Shown: positions 29,657 through 38,463, numbered from the stretch's first letter. The stretch: 64,000 bases of DNA from Mameliella sp. MMSF_3455 (GCF_030733205.1 NZ_JASHJL010000023.1:1-64000); one strand, 5' to 3'. Notes: a model not told the origin generated them from the sequence alone. A program made the numbers and translations.

Positions 29657-30354
29657 CCCCGCTTGTCCTGCTGCCGGGCATGATGTGCGACGCGCGGCTT
29701 TTTGCGCCGCAGATCGCCGCGCTGTCGGGTCGGCGAACGGTTCAATGTGCACCGATCGGTGCGCATGACACCATGTCGGACCTGGCGGCCGAGGTGCTGG
29801 CCCATGCCCCGCCGCGCTTTGCGCTGGCGGGTCTCAGCATGGGGGGCATCGTCGCGATGGAGGTCCTGCGGCAGGCGCCTGACCGGGTGGTTGGGCTGGC
29901 GCTGCTCGACACCAACCCCAAGGCGGAACTGGAAGATGTGCGCGCCCGCCGCGTGCCGCAGATGGACAAGGTGCGCGAAGGGCGGCTGGACGCGGTGATG
30001 CGCGACGAGATGAAGCCGAATTACCTCACCGATGGACCGCATCGGTCCGAGATCCTGGATCTGTGCATGGATATGGCGCTGTCGCTAGGGGCGGAGGTTT
30101 TTCTCAACCAGTCCCGCGCGCTGGCCGGGCGTCCCGACCAGCAGGAGACGCTGCGCGCCTATGACGGCCCTGCTCTGGTGCTCTGCGGGCGTGACGATGC
30201 CCTGTGCCCTGTCGCGCGGCACGATCTGATGCATGACCTGATCGCGGGCAGCACCCTGCGCGTGATCGAAAACGCGGGGCATCTGCCCACCCTGGAACAA
30301 CCCGAAGAAACCGGCGCCGCCCTGGCGGCCTGGCTGGAGAGATGTGATGGATGA
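29653..30354 (+). CDS. Alpha/beta-fold hydrolase
   Basis: A 233-residue alpha/beta hydrolase with nucleophile motif GLSMGG, acid residue in CGRDDALCP and catalytic histidine in NAGHLPTLEQP. It has no signal peptide. The ATG is coupled to the MetE-like gene and its end overlaps the RraA-like gene by eight bases. It probably hydrolyses an ester, enol-lactone or C-C bond in the same pathway. Confidence 0.85.
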   Translation: MTPLVLLPGMMCDARLFAPQIAALSGRRTVQCAPIGAHDTMSDLAAEVLAHAPPRFALAGLSMGGIVAMEVLRQAPDRVVGLALLDTNPKAELEDVRARRVPQMDKVREGRLDAVMRDEMKPNYLTDGPHRSEILDLCMDMALSLGAEVFLNQSRALAGRPDQQETLRAYDGPALVLCGRDDALCPVARHDLMHDLIAGSTLRVIENAGHLPTLEQPEETGAALAAWLERCDG

Positions 30355-31042
30355 CACCCTTCTGACGCTCTTGCGCGGCGTCGACACGCCAACCGTCTGC
30401 AATGCCATCGAAGTTGCCCAGGGCAAGCGCGGCTTCGACGGCTTCACCCGTGGCACGATGCTGTGCTCTGATCCCGAGGGCGGCGCGATGGTGGGCTACG
30501 CGGTGACGGCGAAGATCTCGGCCCTCGCCCCGCCGACGGAACCGGCGGACGTGATCCGCGCGCGCCGCATGGCCTATTACAAGGCGATGGCCGAAGGGCC
30601 GAAACCCTCTGTCGCGGTGGTCGAAGACATCGACTATCCGAACTGCATCGGCGCCTACTGGGGTGAGGTCAACACGACCGTTCACAAGGGTTTCGGGGTA
30701 TCTGGCGCGCTGACCAACGGCGTGATGCGCGACCTGGGGGACCTTGCGCCGGGCTTTCCGGTAGTGGCGGGATCCATCGGGCCAAGCCATGGGTTCGTGC
30801 ATGTGACGGAGTTGGGAACTCCGGTCGAGGTTTTCGGGCTGACAGTAAACCCCGGCGATCTGGTCCATGCGGACCGGCATGGCGCTCTGGTGATCCCGGC
30901 GGATATCGTCACAAGGATCGGCGCGGCGATCAAAAAAATGCAGAGCACCGAAGACCTTGTGCTTGGGCCTGCTCGGGAAGAGGGGTTCGATTTCGCCAAG
31001 TTCGAGGCGGCCTGGGCCGCATTCGAGAAAGCCCGGACCTGA
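30347..31042 (+). CDS. RraA-like aldolase/decarboxylase-family protein
   Basis: A 231-residue RraA-family protein. The loop GVSGALTNGVMRDL has the Arg-Asp pair that holds metal and substrate in 4-hydroxy-4-methyl-2-oxoglutarate aldolases of this family. In catabolic clusters these proteins usually cleave or decarboxylate oxo-acids; regulation of RNase E, the name-giving role, is unlikely here. The ATG at 30347 is six bases after GGAGA; a GTG three bases earlier is possible. Confidence 0.8.
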   Translation: MDDTLLTLLRGVDTPTVCNAIEVAQGKRGFDGFTRGTMLCSDPEGGAMVGYAVTAKISALAPPTEPADVIRARRMAYYKAMAEGPKPSVAVVEDIDYPNCIGAYWGEVNTTVHKGFGVSGALTNGVMRDLGDLAPGFPVVAGSIGPSHGFVHVTELGTPVEVFGLTVNPGDLVHADRHGALVIPADIVTRIGAAIKKMQSTEDLVLGPAREEGFDFAKFEAAWAAFEKART

Positions 31043-31043
31043 C

Positions 31044-32390
31044 GTGCCTGCGACCAACCCCTGCGACCTGAGCATTGCCGAGGCCGGCGCCGCCCTGCGC
31101 GACGGCGGACTGACCTCCGTGGCGCTGACGCGTGCGCATCTGGATCGTATCGCCAGCCGCGACGGTGTGATCGGCGCTTTCACCCATGTGGCCGAGGCCG
31201 AGGCGTTGGCCACGGCAGAGGCTGCGGACAGGGCGTTGGCAGAGGGCAGGGATCGGGGGCCGCTGCACGGCATCCCCTTTGCGGTCAAGGACATCATTGA
31301 CGTGGCGGGCTGGCCGATCCGATGGGGATCACGCGCGGAGGCGGGGCGGATTGCCCCTGCAAGCGCCCCGGCCGTCACGGCATTGCTGAATGCGGGGGCG
31401 GTCCCGTTGGGTGTCGTGGCGACCTACGAAATGGCGACCGTCGGTCCGGATGGCACGGCCCTAGGGCGTGCTCCGGTCAATCCCTGGAATGCCGCTCATA
31501 TCACGGGCGGATCCTCCTCTGGGTCGGCGGCAGCGGTGGCGGCGGGGCTGGTGCGCATTGCATTGGGCACGGACACTGGCGGATCGGTGCGCAGCCCCTC
31601 CGCATATTGCGGGGTGGTCGGGTTGAAGCCCACCTATGATGCCGTCTCACGCGAGGGCGTGATGCCGCTCTCCCCCTCGCTCGATTGCGTCGGCCCGCTG
31701 GCGCGCAGCGTGGGCGACGCGGCGCTGGCCTTTGCGGCCCTGACCGGGGAAGAGTGGCAGGGGGGCGGCATCGACGGGATGTCGCTGGCCTATGGCCGTG
31801 GCTGGGCCGAGGATGCGGCGGCGCATCCGGCGCTTTTGCCGATGCTGGATGAGGCCGCCTCGGCGCTTAGCCTATGTGGTGCATGGATCACGCCGGTTGA
31901 CCTGCCGGACTACGCCCCGGTCGAGGCCGCGGGATCGGATATCCTGCTTGCCGAAGGGTGGGCGGCGCTTGGCGCAACGGTCGAGGCCGACCCGGCGGCC
32001 ATTGGCGACATGGCGCGCGCCAGCCTGCGCAGCGGCAAACAGGTGACAGCCGAGAGGCTTGCCGAGGCGCGTGCCTGTGTGAAACCGCTGACAGAGGCGC
32101 TGGATGCGCTGTTTGCGGAGCACGCGGCGCTGCTCCTGCCGACCACGCTGGCCCCGGCGCCGCTCTTTGCCGCCTTTGCGGCGGGCAAGCCCGTCTGGAC
32201 GGCGATGCGCACGATCCCCTTCAACATGACCGGCCATCCGGCCCTGTCGGTGCCGATGGGCTTTGTCGATGGCTTGCCACTGGGCCTGCAGATCGTCGGA
32301 CCGAAAGGCGGCGAGAATACCATCCTGCGGATCGGCGCCGCCTTCGAGGCGGCGACCGATCACTCCGTTCTTCAGCCGCCGCTGGCCTGA
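31044..32390 (+). CDS. Amidase (amidase-signature family)
   Basis: A 448-residue amidase-signature enzyme with the Ser-cisSer-Lys triad: Lys in VKDIID, the cis-Ser in GGSSSGSAAAVAAG and the nucleophilic Ser in GTDTGGSVRSP. I chose the GTG at 31044, one base after the RraA-like stop, since the frame upstream overlaps that gene. It probably hydrolyses an amide or carbamate of the island's substrate and so would free ammonia. Its last 19 bases overlap the end of the opposing dehydrogenase gene. Confidence 0.85.
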   Translation: MPATNPCDLSIAEAGAALRDGGLTSVALTRAHLDRIASRDGVIGAFTHVAEAEALATAEAADRALAEGRDRGPLHGIPFAVKDIIDVAGWPIRWGSRAEAGRIAPASAPAVTALLNAGAVPLGVVATYEMATVGPDGTALGRAPVNPWNAAHITGGSSSGSAAAVAAGLVRIALGTDTGGSVRSPSAYCGVVGLKPTYDAVSREGVMPLSPSLDCVGPLARSVGDAALAFAALTGEEWQGGGIDGMSLAYGRGWAEDAAAHPALLPMLDEAASALSLCGAWITPVDLPDYAPVEAAGSDILLAEGWAALGATVEADPAAIGDMARASLRSGKQVTAERLAEARACVKPLTEALDALFAEHAALLLPTTLAPAPLFAAFAAGKPVWTAMRTIPFNMTGHPALSVPMGFVDGLPLGLQIVGPKGGENTILRIGAAFEAATDHSVLQPPLA

Positions 32391-33667
32391 AGTCGGTCAA
32401 GCCGCAACTGCGCGGCGCGGCGATGGCCGTCCAGCCCCTCGCTGGCGCTCTGGCGGACAGCGGGCGGGGCCACCTGCCGGACACCCTCGGGCTCCATCCA
32501 TTGGTGCGTCGCCACCTTGACATAGGCGCCGACCCAGAGCCCGCCGGTATAGCGCCCGGCGGCCATGGTTGGCAGCGTGTGGTTGGTGCCGCAGCACTTG
32601 TCGGAATAGACCACGCTTGCCAGTTCACCGATGAAGAGAGAGCCGTAGTTGCGCAGTTTCAGCGCAAATGCCTTTGGGTCGGCGGTGTGGACCTGCAGGT
32701 GTTCGGCGGCGATGTAATCGGAATAGGCGATCATCGCGGCTTCATCCGCGCAGACGGCGATTTCGCCGTAGTCGTCCCAGGCTTGCCGTGCGGTCTCTGC
32801 CGTTTTCAGCTCTTCCAACTGCCGGGTCACCTCGGCTTCGACCCTCTCGGCCAGCTTGGCATCGGTGGTGATCAGGCCGACACGGGTGCGCACGTCATGC
32901 TCGGCCTGTGCCAGCAGATCGGTGGCGATCATCGCCGCGTCGCCGGTGCTGTCAGCCAGCGTGTAGATCTCGGACGGGCCGGCCAGCTGGTCGATGCCGA
33001 TAGGGCCAAAAACCTGGCGCTTGGCCTCGTTGACGAAGGCATTGCCGGGGCCGACGATCTTGTTGACCGCAGGAACCGTCTCGGTGCCATAGGCCATGGC
33101 GGCGATTGCCTGAGCGCCGCCGATGCGAAAGATCCGGTCCGCCCCCGACAGGTGGCATCCGGCGATCATTGCCTCGTGAGCATTGGGGGGCAGGCAGGCG
33201 ATGATCTCATCCACGCCGGCGACCTTGGCGGGAACGATGGTCATCACCGGGGCCGAGAGCAACGGGTATCGCCCGCCGGGCACATAGCAGCCCACCCGTT
33301 CCAGCGGGATGATGCGATGGCCCAAGTGCACGCCGTCGCGGATTTCGACCTCGAGCGGCAGCATCGTGGCAAGCTGCGCCTCGGAAAATTTGGTTACGTT
33401 TGCAATTGCGAACTCCGTATCCGCACGGGTCTGTGAGTCGAGCGCTTTCAGTGCGGCTTCCCGCTCTGCATCGGTGACTTCGAAGGTGGTCAGGTTGCTT
33501 TTGTCGAACCGGGCGGCGAAGTCGGCGACAGCGGCGTCTCCTTTGCCTTTAACTTCTGATAATATTGTTGAAACAGTTTTCTGAATCTCCGATGTTCCGC
33601 TTTCGGAAGAAAGCCTCGGTGCGCGGAGCCAGGTGACGCCAGCGACCGGAGGTTGCGAGGTTGGCAC
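32372..33667 (-). CDS. Histidinol-dehydrogenase-like enzyme 2
   Basis: A second HisD-family enzyme, 431 residues from a GTG at 33667 with AAAGGA seven bases ahead; an ATG at 33694 has no clear ribosome site. Zinc and catalytic residues are kept (QAEHD, AEHLQV, the Asp in [13 protein letters not shown], the His in GLDGHRR). It is clearly different from enzyme 1, so it likely handles a second alcohol or another stereoisomer. It faces the plus-strand island and has its own LacI-type operator, which ties it to the same regulon. Confidence 0.85.
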   Translation of the reverse strand: MPTSQPPVAGVTWLRAPRLSSESGTSEIQKTVSTILSEVKGKGDAAVADFAARFDKSNLTTFEVTDAEREAALKALDSQTRADTEFAIANVTKFSEAQLATMLPLEVEIRDGVHLGHRIIPLERVGCYVPGGRYPLLSAPVMTIVPAKVAGVDEIIACLPPNAHEAMIAGCHLSGADRIFRIGGAQAIAAMAYGTETVPAVNKIVGPGNAFVNEAKRQVFGPIGIDQLAGPSEIYTLADSTGDAAMIATDLLAQAEHDVRTRVGLITTDAKLAERVEAEVTRQLEELKTAETARQAWDDYGEIAVCADEAAMIAYSDYIAAEHLQVHTADPKAFALKLRNYGSLFIGELASVVYSDKCCGTNHTLPTMAAGRYTGGLWVGAYVKVATHQWMEPEGVRQVAPPAVRQSASEGLDGHRRAAQLRLDRLQASGG

Positions 33668-33731
33668 GTTCTGTCCTTTCGTGTTCAGAAGCATGGTCTA
33701 TGCGGGCGCATACTAAGGGTTTCCGGAAAAT

Positions 33732-33748
33732 TTGCAAACGTATTCATT
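33732..33748 (+). promoter_or_regulatory. LacI-type operator, site 3
   Basis: TTGCAAACGTATTCATT, 65-81 bases before the start of the second HisD-like gene. It is nearly identical to sites 1 and 2 and, like site 2, is preceded by GGAAAA. The surrounding AT-rich stretch is the likely promoter of that gene. Confidence 0.72.
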
Positions 33749-33823
33749 CTTGTCTTGCTGCTCGCGTGACTCGCTCCGCCTGAGGCGGGCCGGGTGGGCT
33801 GTCGTGAGGGGGCAGTGACGCGG

Positions 33824-34300
33824 TCAGTCGCCGGACCGGGCGTTTTCCTGCGTCCTCAGGTCTTCGGTCAAGCGTTCCAGCGCTTCAAGAAGCTGCGCAA
33901 TCCGCTTCGCGCTCAGCTTCGCCTCGATGTCGGCGTAGATCCGGGCGCTGACCACCTCGGCTTGGTGCAGCAGCGCGTCGCCTGCTTCGGTCATGCGGAC
34001 CAGTGTGCGTCGCCGGTCATTCTTGTCCCGCCCCTGGGTGATCAGGCCGCGTGACTCCAGCGATTTGAGGGTCCGCGTCAGCGATGGCGCCAGGACGCAT
34101 GCGGCGCGGGCCAATTGCGTGGCGTCGATCTCCTCGGCTTCCCGTACGACGGTCAGCACGCGCCATTGCTGCTCTGTCACGTCGATGTCGCGTAGCATCG
34201 GTCGAAATCGTTCCATCACCGCCTCACGGGCCCGCAAGAGCGCGATGGGCAAAGTGCGTTGCGTTTCTGACAACGGAAGTTCGTCTCTGGATCGGGTCAT
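33824..34300 (-). CDS. hpaR: MarR-family regulator, HpaR-like
   Basis: A 158-residue winged-helix regulator of the MarR family. The segment LPIALLRAREAVMERFRP followed by TEQQWRVL is characteristic of HpaR, repressor of homoprotocatechuate (4-hydroxyphenylacetate) degradation. AGGAGG seven bases before the ATG is an excellent ribosome site. No hpa catabolic gene lies next to it here, but an aromatic amino acid decarboxylase-like gene is 705 bases upstream on the other strand. The target is uncertain. Confidence 0.78.
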   Translation of the reverse strand: MTRSRDELPLSETQRTLPIALLRAREAVMERFRPMLRDIDVTEQQWRVLTVVREAEEIDATQLARAACVLAPSLTRTLKSLESRGLITQGRDKNDRRRTLVRMTEAGDALLHQAEVVSARIYADIEAKLSAKRIAQLLEALERLTEDLRTQENARSGD

Positions 34301-35005
34301 CGAAGCCTCCTTTGCCAGTCAGATTAACGATTCACAAACCAATTGGCGAAAGAGGGCGCAGCCTGCCGCATTTGAAGCGAGAGCATTCGCCGGGTCTCGA
34401 GATGCTGGCCAACATACAAGAGCACTGCGGCGTCCTGCATGTGGTCATGCCGGCTACCAGCGTTTTTCCGCTGGCGGTGGCGGTGAATGGTCTTTGGATT
34501 TCGGCGCGGACACCGTCGGCGTCAGCTTTGCGAATGGGGTGCACAGGAGCCCTGGACAGAACCATTGCCCGCAGTTCAACATTGTGCGGTTGAGTCATGT
34601 CGTAGGCGGTCATCACTGCATGGCCGCACGCAAGGCGGAGGTGGCGGACGTGCCTTCCGTGCCCTGCAAGACTGTCTCGGAGGAGGATCATATGCGCGCC
34701 GGAATGACCTTGGGGCGACGCCTCTGAACGTCATCGACCTGCTGGACCTGATATCGACCACCGGCTATCTCGACGAAATCGAGCGCGGGCTGTGGCGGCA
34801 CGGGATTTCCAATGCTTGTTCTTGTATGTCCGTGGTCCGGGGGGACTGGATCGAGATCTGTTGTTCCGACATTCAGACTGTCGATCCGGGAATGGAGCCC
34901 GCCCGCGGGGATCTGAAGGGGCCGCAGCGCCAAACCCTTCGGGGCTTCCCCGGAGGTATTTTGGGTCCAAAGAAACACGGGCCGCAGGTGAGTGGAGAGA
35001 CAGCG
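34301..35005. other. 705-bp region without a recognisable gene
   Basis: Between the hpaR-like start and the decarboxylase ATG. The first 40 bases hold the hpaR promoter. Several frames stay open because of high GC, but none has a ribosome site and a recognisable family. The plus frame around 34733-34815 reads somewhat protein-like. A terminator-like repeat at 34936 points in the plus direction, so a plus-strand gene or its remnant may once have ended here. Confidence 0.5.
34936..34962 (+). terminator. Terminator-like dispersed repeat, copy 1
   Basis: CCTTCGGGG (34936-34944) pairs with CCCCGGAGG (34948-34956), nine pairs with one T-G, then TATTTT. The 3' side, CCCCGGAGGTATTTTGGG with TCCAAAGAAA after it, resembles the elements at 56961 and 62014. 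It lies 44 bases before the decarboxylase start. Confidence 0.5.
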
Positions 35006-36403
35006 ATGGACTGGGATGAGTTTGCGGCCTGGGGGGCGAAGGCGGCGGAATTCGGCGCGGGGTATCACAAGGGACTGCGGGAACGGCCGGTGCGACCGGC
35101 GATGGCACCGGGGCGTTTTGCGGCGCGGCTGGCCTCGGTCCCGCCCGAAGCTGGCGAGGAGATGGGCGCGATCTGGGAGGATTTCGAGCGCATCGTGCCC
35201 GAGGGGCTGACCCATTGGCAGCACCCGCGCTTCTTTGCCTATTTCCCGGCCAACGCGGCGCCGGTGTCCATGCTGGCGGAGATGCTGGTGAGCGTGCTCG
35301 CCCCGCAATGCATGTTGTGGCAGACCTCTCCGGTGGCGACCGAGATGGAAGGCGTCATGATCGACTGGCTGCGCCAGTCGCTGGGATTGCCGCAGGGGTT
35401 CTCCGGGGTGATCCAAGATTCCGCCTCGTCGGCGACCCTGTCGGCGGTGCTGACCATGCGCGAAAGGGCGACCGGGTGGACCGGGAACCGCGAAGGGCTG
35501 TCGGCGAAGGGGCGATTGCGGATCTATTGTTCGGACCAGGTGCACAGTTCAATCGATCGGGCCTGCTGGGTGGCGGGGATCGGTCAGGAGAACCTGGTGA
35601 AGCTGCCGACGCGGGGCGCACCGGAATTCGCTGTGGACGCGGATGCCCTGCGCGCGCGCATCGCAGAGGACCGGGCCGCCGGCCATGTGCCTGCCGGGAT
35701 CATCGCCGTGACCGGGGCCACCGGGGTCGGCGCATGGGATCGTTTGCCGGATCTGGTGCAGATCGCGCGGGACGAGGGGCTGTACCTGCATCTGGATGCG
35801 GCCTGGGCCGGGTCGGCGATGATCTGCCCGGAGTTGCGGGCGCGGTTCTGGGCGGGGGTGGACGGCTGCGACAGCATCGTCTTCAACCCGCACAAGTGGC
35901 TGGGCGCGCAGTTCGATTGCTCGGTGCAGTTCCTGAAGGACCCGAAGAGCCAGATCGACACGCTGAAGATCGAGCCGGAGTATCTCAAGACTTCTGGTTC
36001 GGAGGTGGTGAACTACTCGGAATGGACGATCCCGCTGGGCCGGCGGTTCCGGGCGCTGAAGCTGTGGTTCCTGATCCGCTACTACGGGTTGGAAGGGCTG
36101 CGGAGCCGGATCCGGAACCATGTGACCTGGGCCGGCGAGCTATGCGAGGAGTTGCGGCGGGACGGATTCGAGATCGTGACGGAGCCGATCCTGTCACTGT
36201 TCACTTTCCGTGGGCCGGGCGATGATGAGGCGCAACAGGCGCTTGTGGATGCGATCAATGCGGACGGACGGATCTATGTCACGCAGGGCATGCACGCGGG
36301 GCGCAAGGTGATCCGCTTTCAGGTGGGGCAGTTCGACTGCACCCGGGACGACGTGATGCTGGCCGCCACGGTCATCCGGGAACTGGCTGGGGGCAGGACA
36401 TGA
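35006..36403 (+). CDS. PLP-dependent aromatic L-amino acid decarboxylase-like enzyme
   Basis: A 465-residue group II pyridoxal-phosphate decarboxylase with the cofactor lysine K297 in NPHKWLG and the family segments HPRFFAYFPAN and LDAAWAGSAM. The family turns DOPA, tryptophan, tyrosine or phenylalanine into amines. The ATG at 35006 follows GGAGAG; the frame is open further upstream but that part is not homologous. The exact amino acid is unknown. An HpaR-like regulator upstream would fit a link to aromatic amine or phenylacetate metabolism. Confidence 0.85.
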   Translation: MDWDEFAAWGAKAAEFGAGYHKGLRERPVRPAMAPGRFAARLASVPPEAGEEMGAIWEDFERIVPEGLTHWQHPRFFAYFPANAAPVSMLAEMLVSVLAPQCMLWQTSPVATEMEGVMIDWLRQSLGLPQGFSGVIQDSASSATLSAVLTMRERATGWTGNREGLSAKGRLRIYCSDQVHSSIDRACWVAGIGQENLVKLPTRGAPEFAVDADALRARIAEDRAAGHVPAGIIAVTGATGVGAWDRLPDLVQIARDEGLYLHLDAAWAGSAMICPELRARFWAGVDGCDSIVFNPHKWLGAQFDCSVQFLKDPKSQIDTLKIEPEYLKTSGSEVVNYSEWTIPLGRRFRALKLWFLIRYYGLEGLRSRIRNHVTWAGELCEELRRDGFEIVTEPILSLFTFRGPGDDEAQQALVDAINADGRIYVTQGMHAGRKVIRFQVGQFDCTRDDVMLAATVIRELAGGRT

Positions 36404-36456
36404 TGGCAACGGATTTCATGAGTTGAATCCAATCGGGCAACCCCGGCTGCGATCTG

Positions 36457-36768
36457 TCACTCGGCCGGTTCGATCTGCATATCCTGACGCAGTTTGCCGG
36501 TGGCACGGTCGAAGATCAGGATGCGGTCGTCGGCAGTGATCACCGCGTACCAGTCCGTTCCCTGCGTGTAGGCGCTGGCCGTGGTGCCGTCGGGCAGCGT
36601 GATGACCTCTGGCAGCGGGGCGCGCGCGTTGCTATAGCGGTTCCAGATCAAGCCGAGGATCCCGATGATCCCGGCAATCATCACCGCCGTCAGAACCGTG
36701 ACCAGAATGCGCAGGAAGCGCAGGGAGGGCGGTTCGGGCAGATCGTCTTCGGGATCGGGAGAGGCCAT
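36457..36768 (-). CDS. Small single-span membrane protein (DUF6476-like)
   Basis: A 103-residue protein with an acidic-Pro N-terminus, one membrane helix (about 20-44) and a soluble C-terminal domain. Start supported by AAGGA before the ATG. It is divergent from the RluD-like gene with interlocked start codons. I recall such proteins next to rluD in Rhodobacterales, but the family number is from memory and uncertain. Function unknown. Confidence 0.72.
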   Translation of the reverse strand: MASPDPEDDLPEPPSLRFLRILVTVLTAVMIAGIIGILGLIWNRYSNARAPLPEVITLPDGTTASAYTQGTDWYAVITADDRILIFDRATGKLRQDMQIEPAE

Positions 36769-37792
36769 GACCATCCTTCGTATCGTGATTTCGGCGGATC
36801 CGCCGGTGCGTCTTGATAAGGCGCTGGCGCGGGATGTGCCAGAGGCTGCGGCCCTCTCTCGCACGCGGTTGGGCCGGCTGATCGCCGAGGGCGCGGTCAG
36901 CTGTGGCGGGGTTACCGTGACCAACCCCAAGGCACGGGTCGCCGAGGGCGACGAGATCGAGATCACTGTGCCCGAGGCGCAGGAGTATGACGTTGTCGCC
37001 CAGGACATTCCGCTGACGGTTATCTGGGAAGATGAAGACCTGATCGTCGTGGACAAGCCCGCCGGCATGGTGGTGCACCCCGCGCCCGGATCCCCGGACG
37101 GAACGCTTGTGAATGCGCTGCTGCATCATTTCGGTGGGGCGTTGTCCGGCGTGGGAGGTGAAAAGCGGCCCGGCATCGTGCACCGGATCGACAAGGAAAC
37201 CACCGGCTTGCTGGTTGTGGCAAAGTCCGATCGGGCGCATCACGGCCTGGCCGCTCAATTCGAGAAACATACCGTTCGGCGTGCCTACGTGGCGCTGGCC
37301 CACGGGGTGCCGGACCTGGCCGATCCGCGCCTGTTGAACACGCGGGGCGTGTCCGTCGGGGCTGAAGGCGGCGTGACCATCACCAGCGGGCTGGCGCGGC
37401 ACAAGACCGACCGCCAGCGGCAGGCGGTCTATTTCGACGGGCAGGGGCGGCACGCGATCACCCATGTGAAGCTGCTGGAACGGTTTGGCACTCCGCCCTG
37501 CGTCAGCCTTGTGGAATGCCGGCTGGAAACCGGGCGCACGCACCAGATCCGCGTGCATATGGCCCATGCGGGCCATGCGCTGATTGGTGACCCGGTCTAT
37601 GGCGGGCGGCGGAAACTGTCGGAAAAGGCGCTGGGCACGGCATTTGACCTTGCGAAGGGCTTTGATCGGCAGGCGCTGCATGCGGCGGAACTGGGGTTCG
37701 ACCATCCGGTGACCGGCGAGGCGCTGATGTTCCACAGCGAACTGCCGGAGGACATGGCGGGCCTGCTGGCCGCGCTCAGAGCCGCCCCGTGA
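36767..37792 (+). CDS. rluD: 23S rRNA pseudouridine synthase RluD-like
   Basis: A 341-residue RluA-family pseudouridine synthase. An N-terminal S4 RNA-binding domain (about 15-75) precedes the catalytic domain with HRIDKETTGLLVVAKSD, which contains the essential Asp. It probably modifies uridines 1911, 1915 and 1917 of 23S rRNA. The ribosome site GGGAGAGG lies inside the coding region of the divergent gene. RluD rather than RluC is suggested by length and the S4 domain; specificity is inferred. Confidence 0.88.
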   Translation: MTILRIVISADPPVRLDKALARDVPEAAALSRTRLGRLIAEGAVSCGGVTVTNPKARVAEGDEIEITVPEAQEYDVVAQDIPLTVIWEDEDLIVVDKPAGMVVHPAPGSPDGTLVNALLHHFGGALSGVGGEKRPGIVHRIDKETTGLLVVAKSDRAHHGLAAQFEKHTVRRAYVALAHGVPDLADPRLLNTRGVSVGAEGGVTITSGLARHKTDRQRQAVYFDGQGRHAITHVKLLERFGTPPCVSLVECRLETGRTHQIRVHMAHAGHALIGDPVYGGRRKLSEKALGTAFDLAKGFDRQALHAAELGFDHPVTGEALMFHSELPEDMAGLLAALRAAP

Positions 37793-38417
37793 TCAGGAGC
37801 CAGAGGCAGAGCGCGCTTTCTGCCAGGATGCAGACAAGGTAGGCGGGCTGAAAGGCCTCTGACAGCAAGGGCGCGGTCAGACGCAGAAGGCTGCCGGTGA
37901 GATAGACAAGCCCCGCCGCCGCAATGCCAAGCGCGATGATCCGGGGCGTGGCCCCGAGGGACAGCAGGCGCGCCATCAAGAGACTGTTCACGCCGAAGAG
38001 GATCAGCCCGATATCATAGCCCAGGGCATGCATGTCGGTCATGTGGACGGCCATGCGCGGCAGGTCGGCCAGCAGGGCAGGGGCGCTGGCAAGGGCGATC
38101 AGGCTGGCGCCGATCAGCACCGCCTGCCCCAGGCGAAAGACCATCGCGGCGCGGGCCAGTCCCTCGGCCCTGTCGCGCAGCAGGGCGAAGAACAGCAGCG
38201 CCAGCGCGATATCCGCCAGCAGCATGACGACATCCGCCAGAAGGCTCAGCCGGAACTGCGGCAGGTTCGCGGAGATGGCCCCGGCGATCTCTGCCGGCGC
38301 ACCGGCAAGCAAAGGTCCACGCAGGGCGATTTCTGCGGTCAGGCCGCAGAGGATGATGACGAGGTAGAGCGCACCGGCTGTGCGGACATGAACAGGTGAG
38401 GGAGCGAGGGCTTGCAT
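37776..38417 (-). CDS. DUF4386-like membrane protein
   Basis: A 213-residue, strongly hydrophobic protein with about six membrane helices, resembling DUF4386 proteins. Function unknown. Its last 17 bases overlap the end of rluD on the other strand. The start faces a 22-bp palindrome and an AT-rich promoter region shared with rpoH. Confidence 0.7.
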   Translation of the reverse strand: MQALAPSPVHVRTAGALYLVIILCGLTAEIALRGPLLAGAPAEIAGAISANLPQFRLSLLADVVMLLADIALALLFFALLRDRAEGLARAAMVFRLGQAVLIGASLIALASAPALLADLPRMAVHMTDMHALGYDIGLILFGVNSLLMARLLSLGATPRIIALGIAAAGLVYLTGSLLRLTAPLLSEAFQPAYLVCILAESALCLWLLITGRL

Positions 38418-38463
38418 GGCGGCGTCCTTCTTGGCGATGGGCGGATGCGCCCTCTTATCCCAT

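Noticed and set aside
30347-31042. RraA as regulator of RNase E
   Set aside because: Catabolic context and the intact metal/substrate Arg-Asp motif favour an aldolase-type enzyme.
34487-35005. 173-residue N-terminal extension of the decarboxylase
   Set aside because: Not homologous to the family and interrupted by a terminator-like element; the ATG at 35006 has a good ribosome site and gives normal length.
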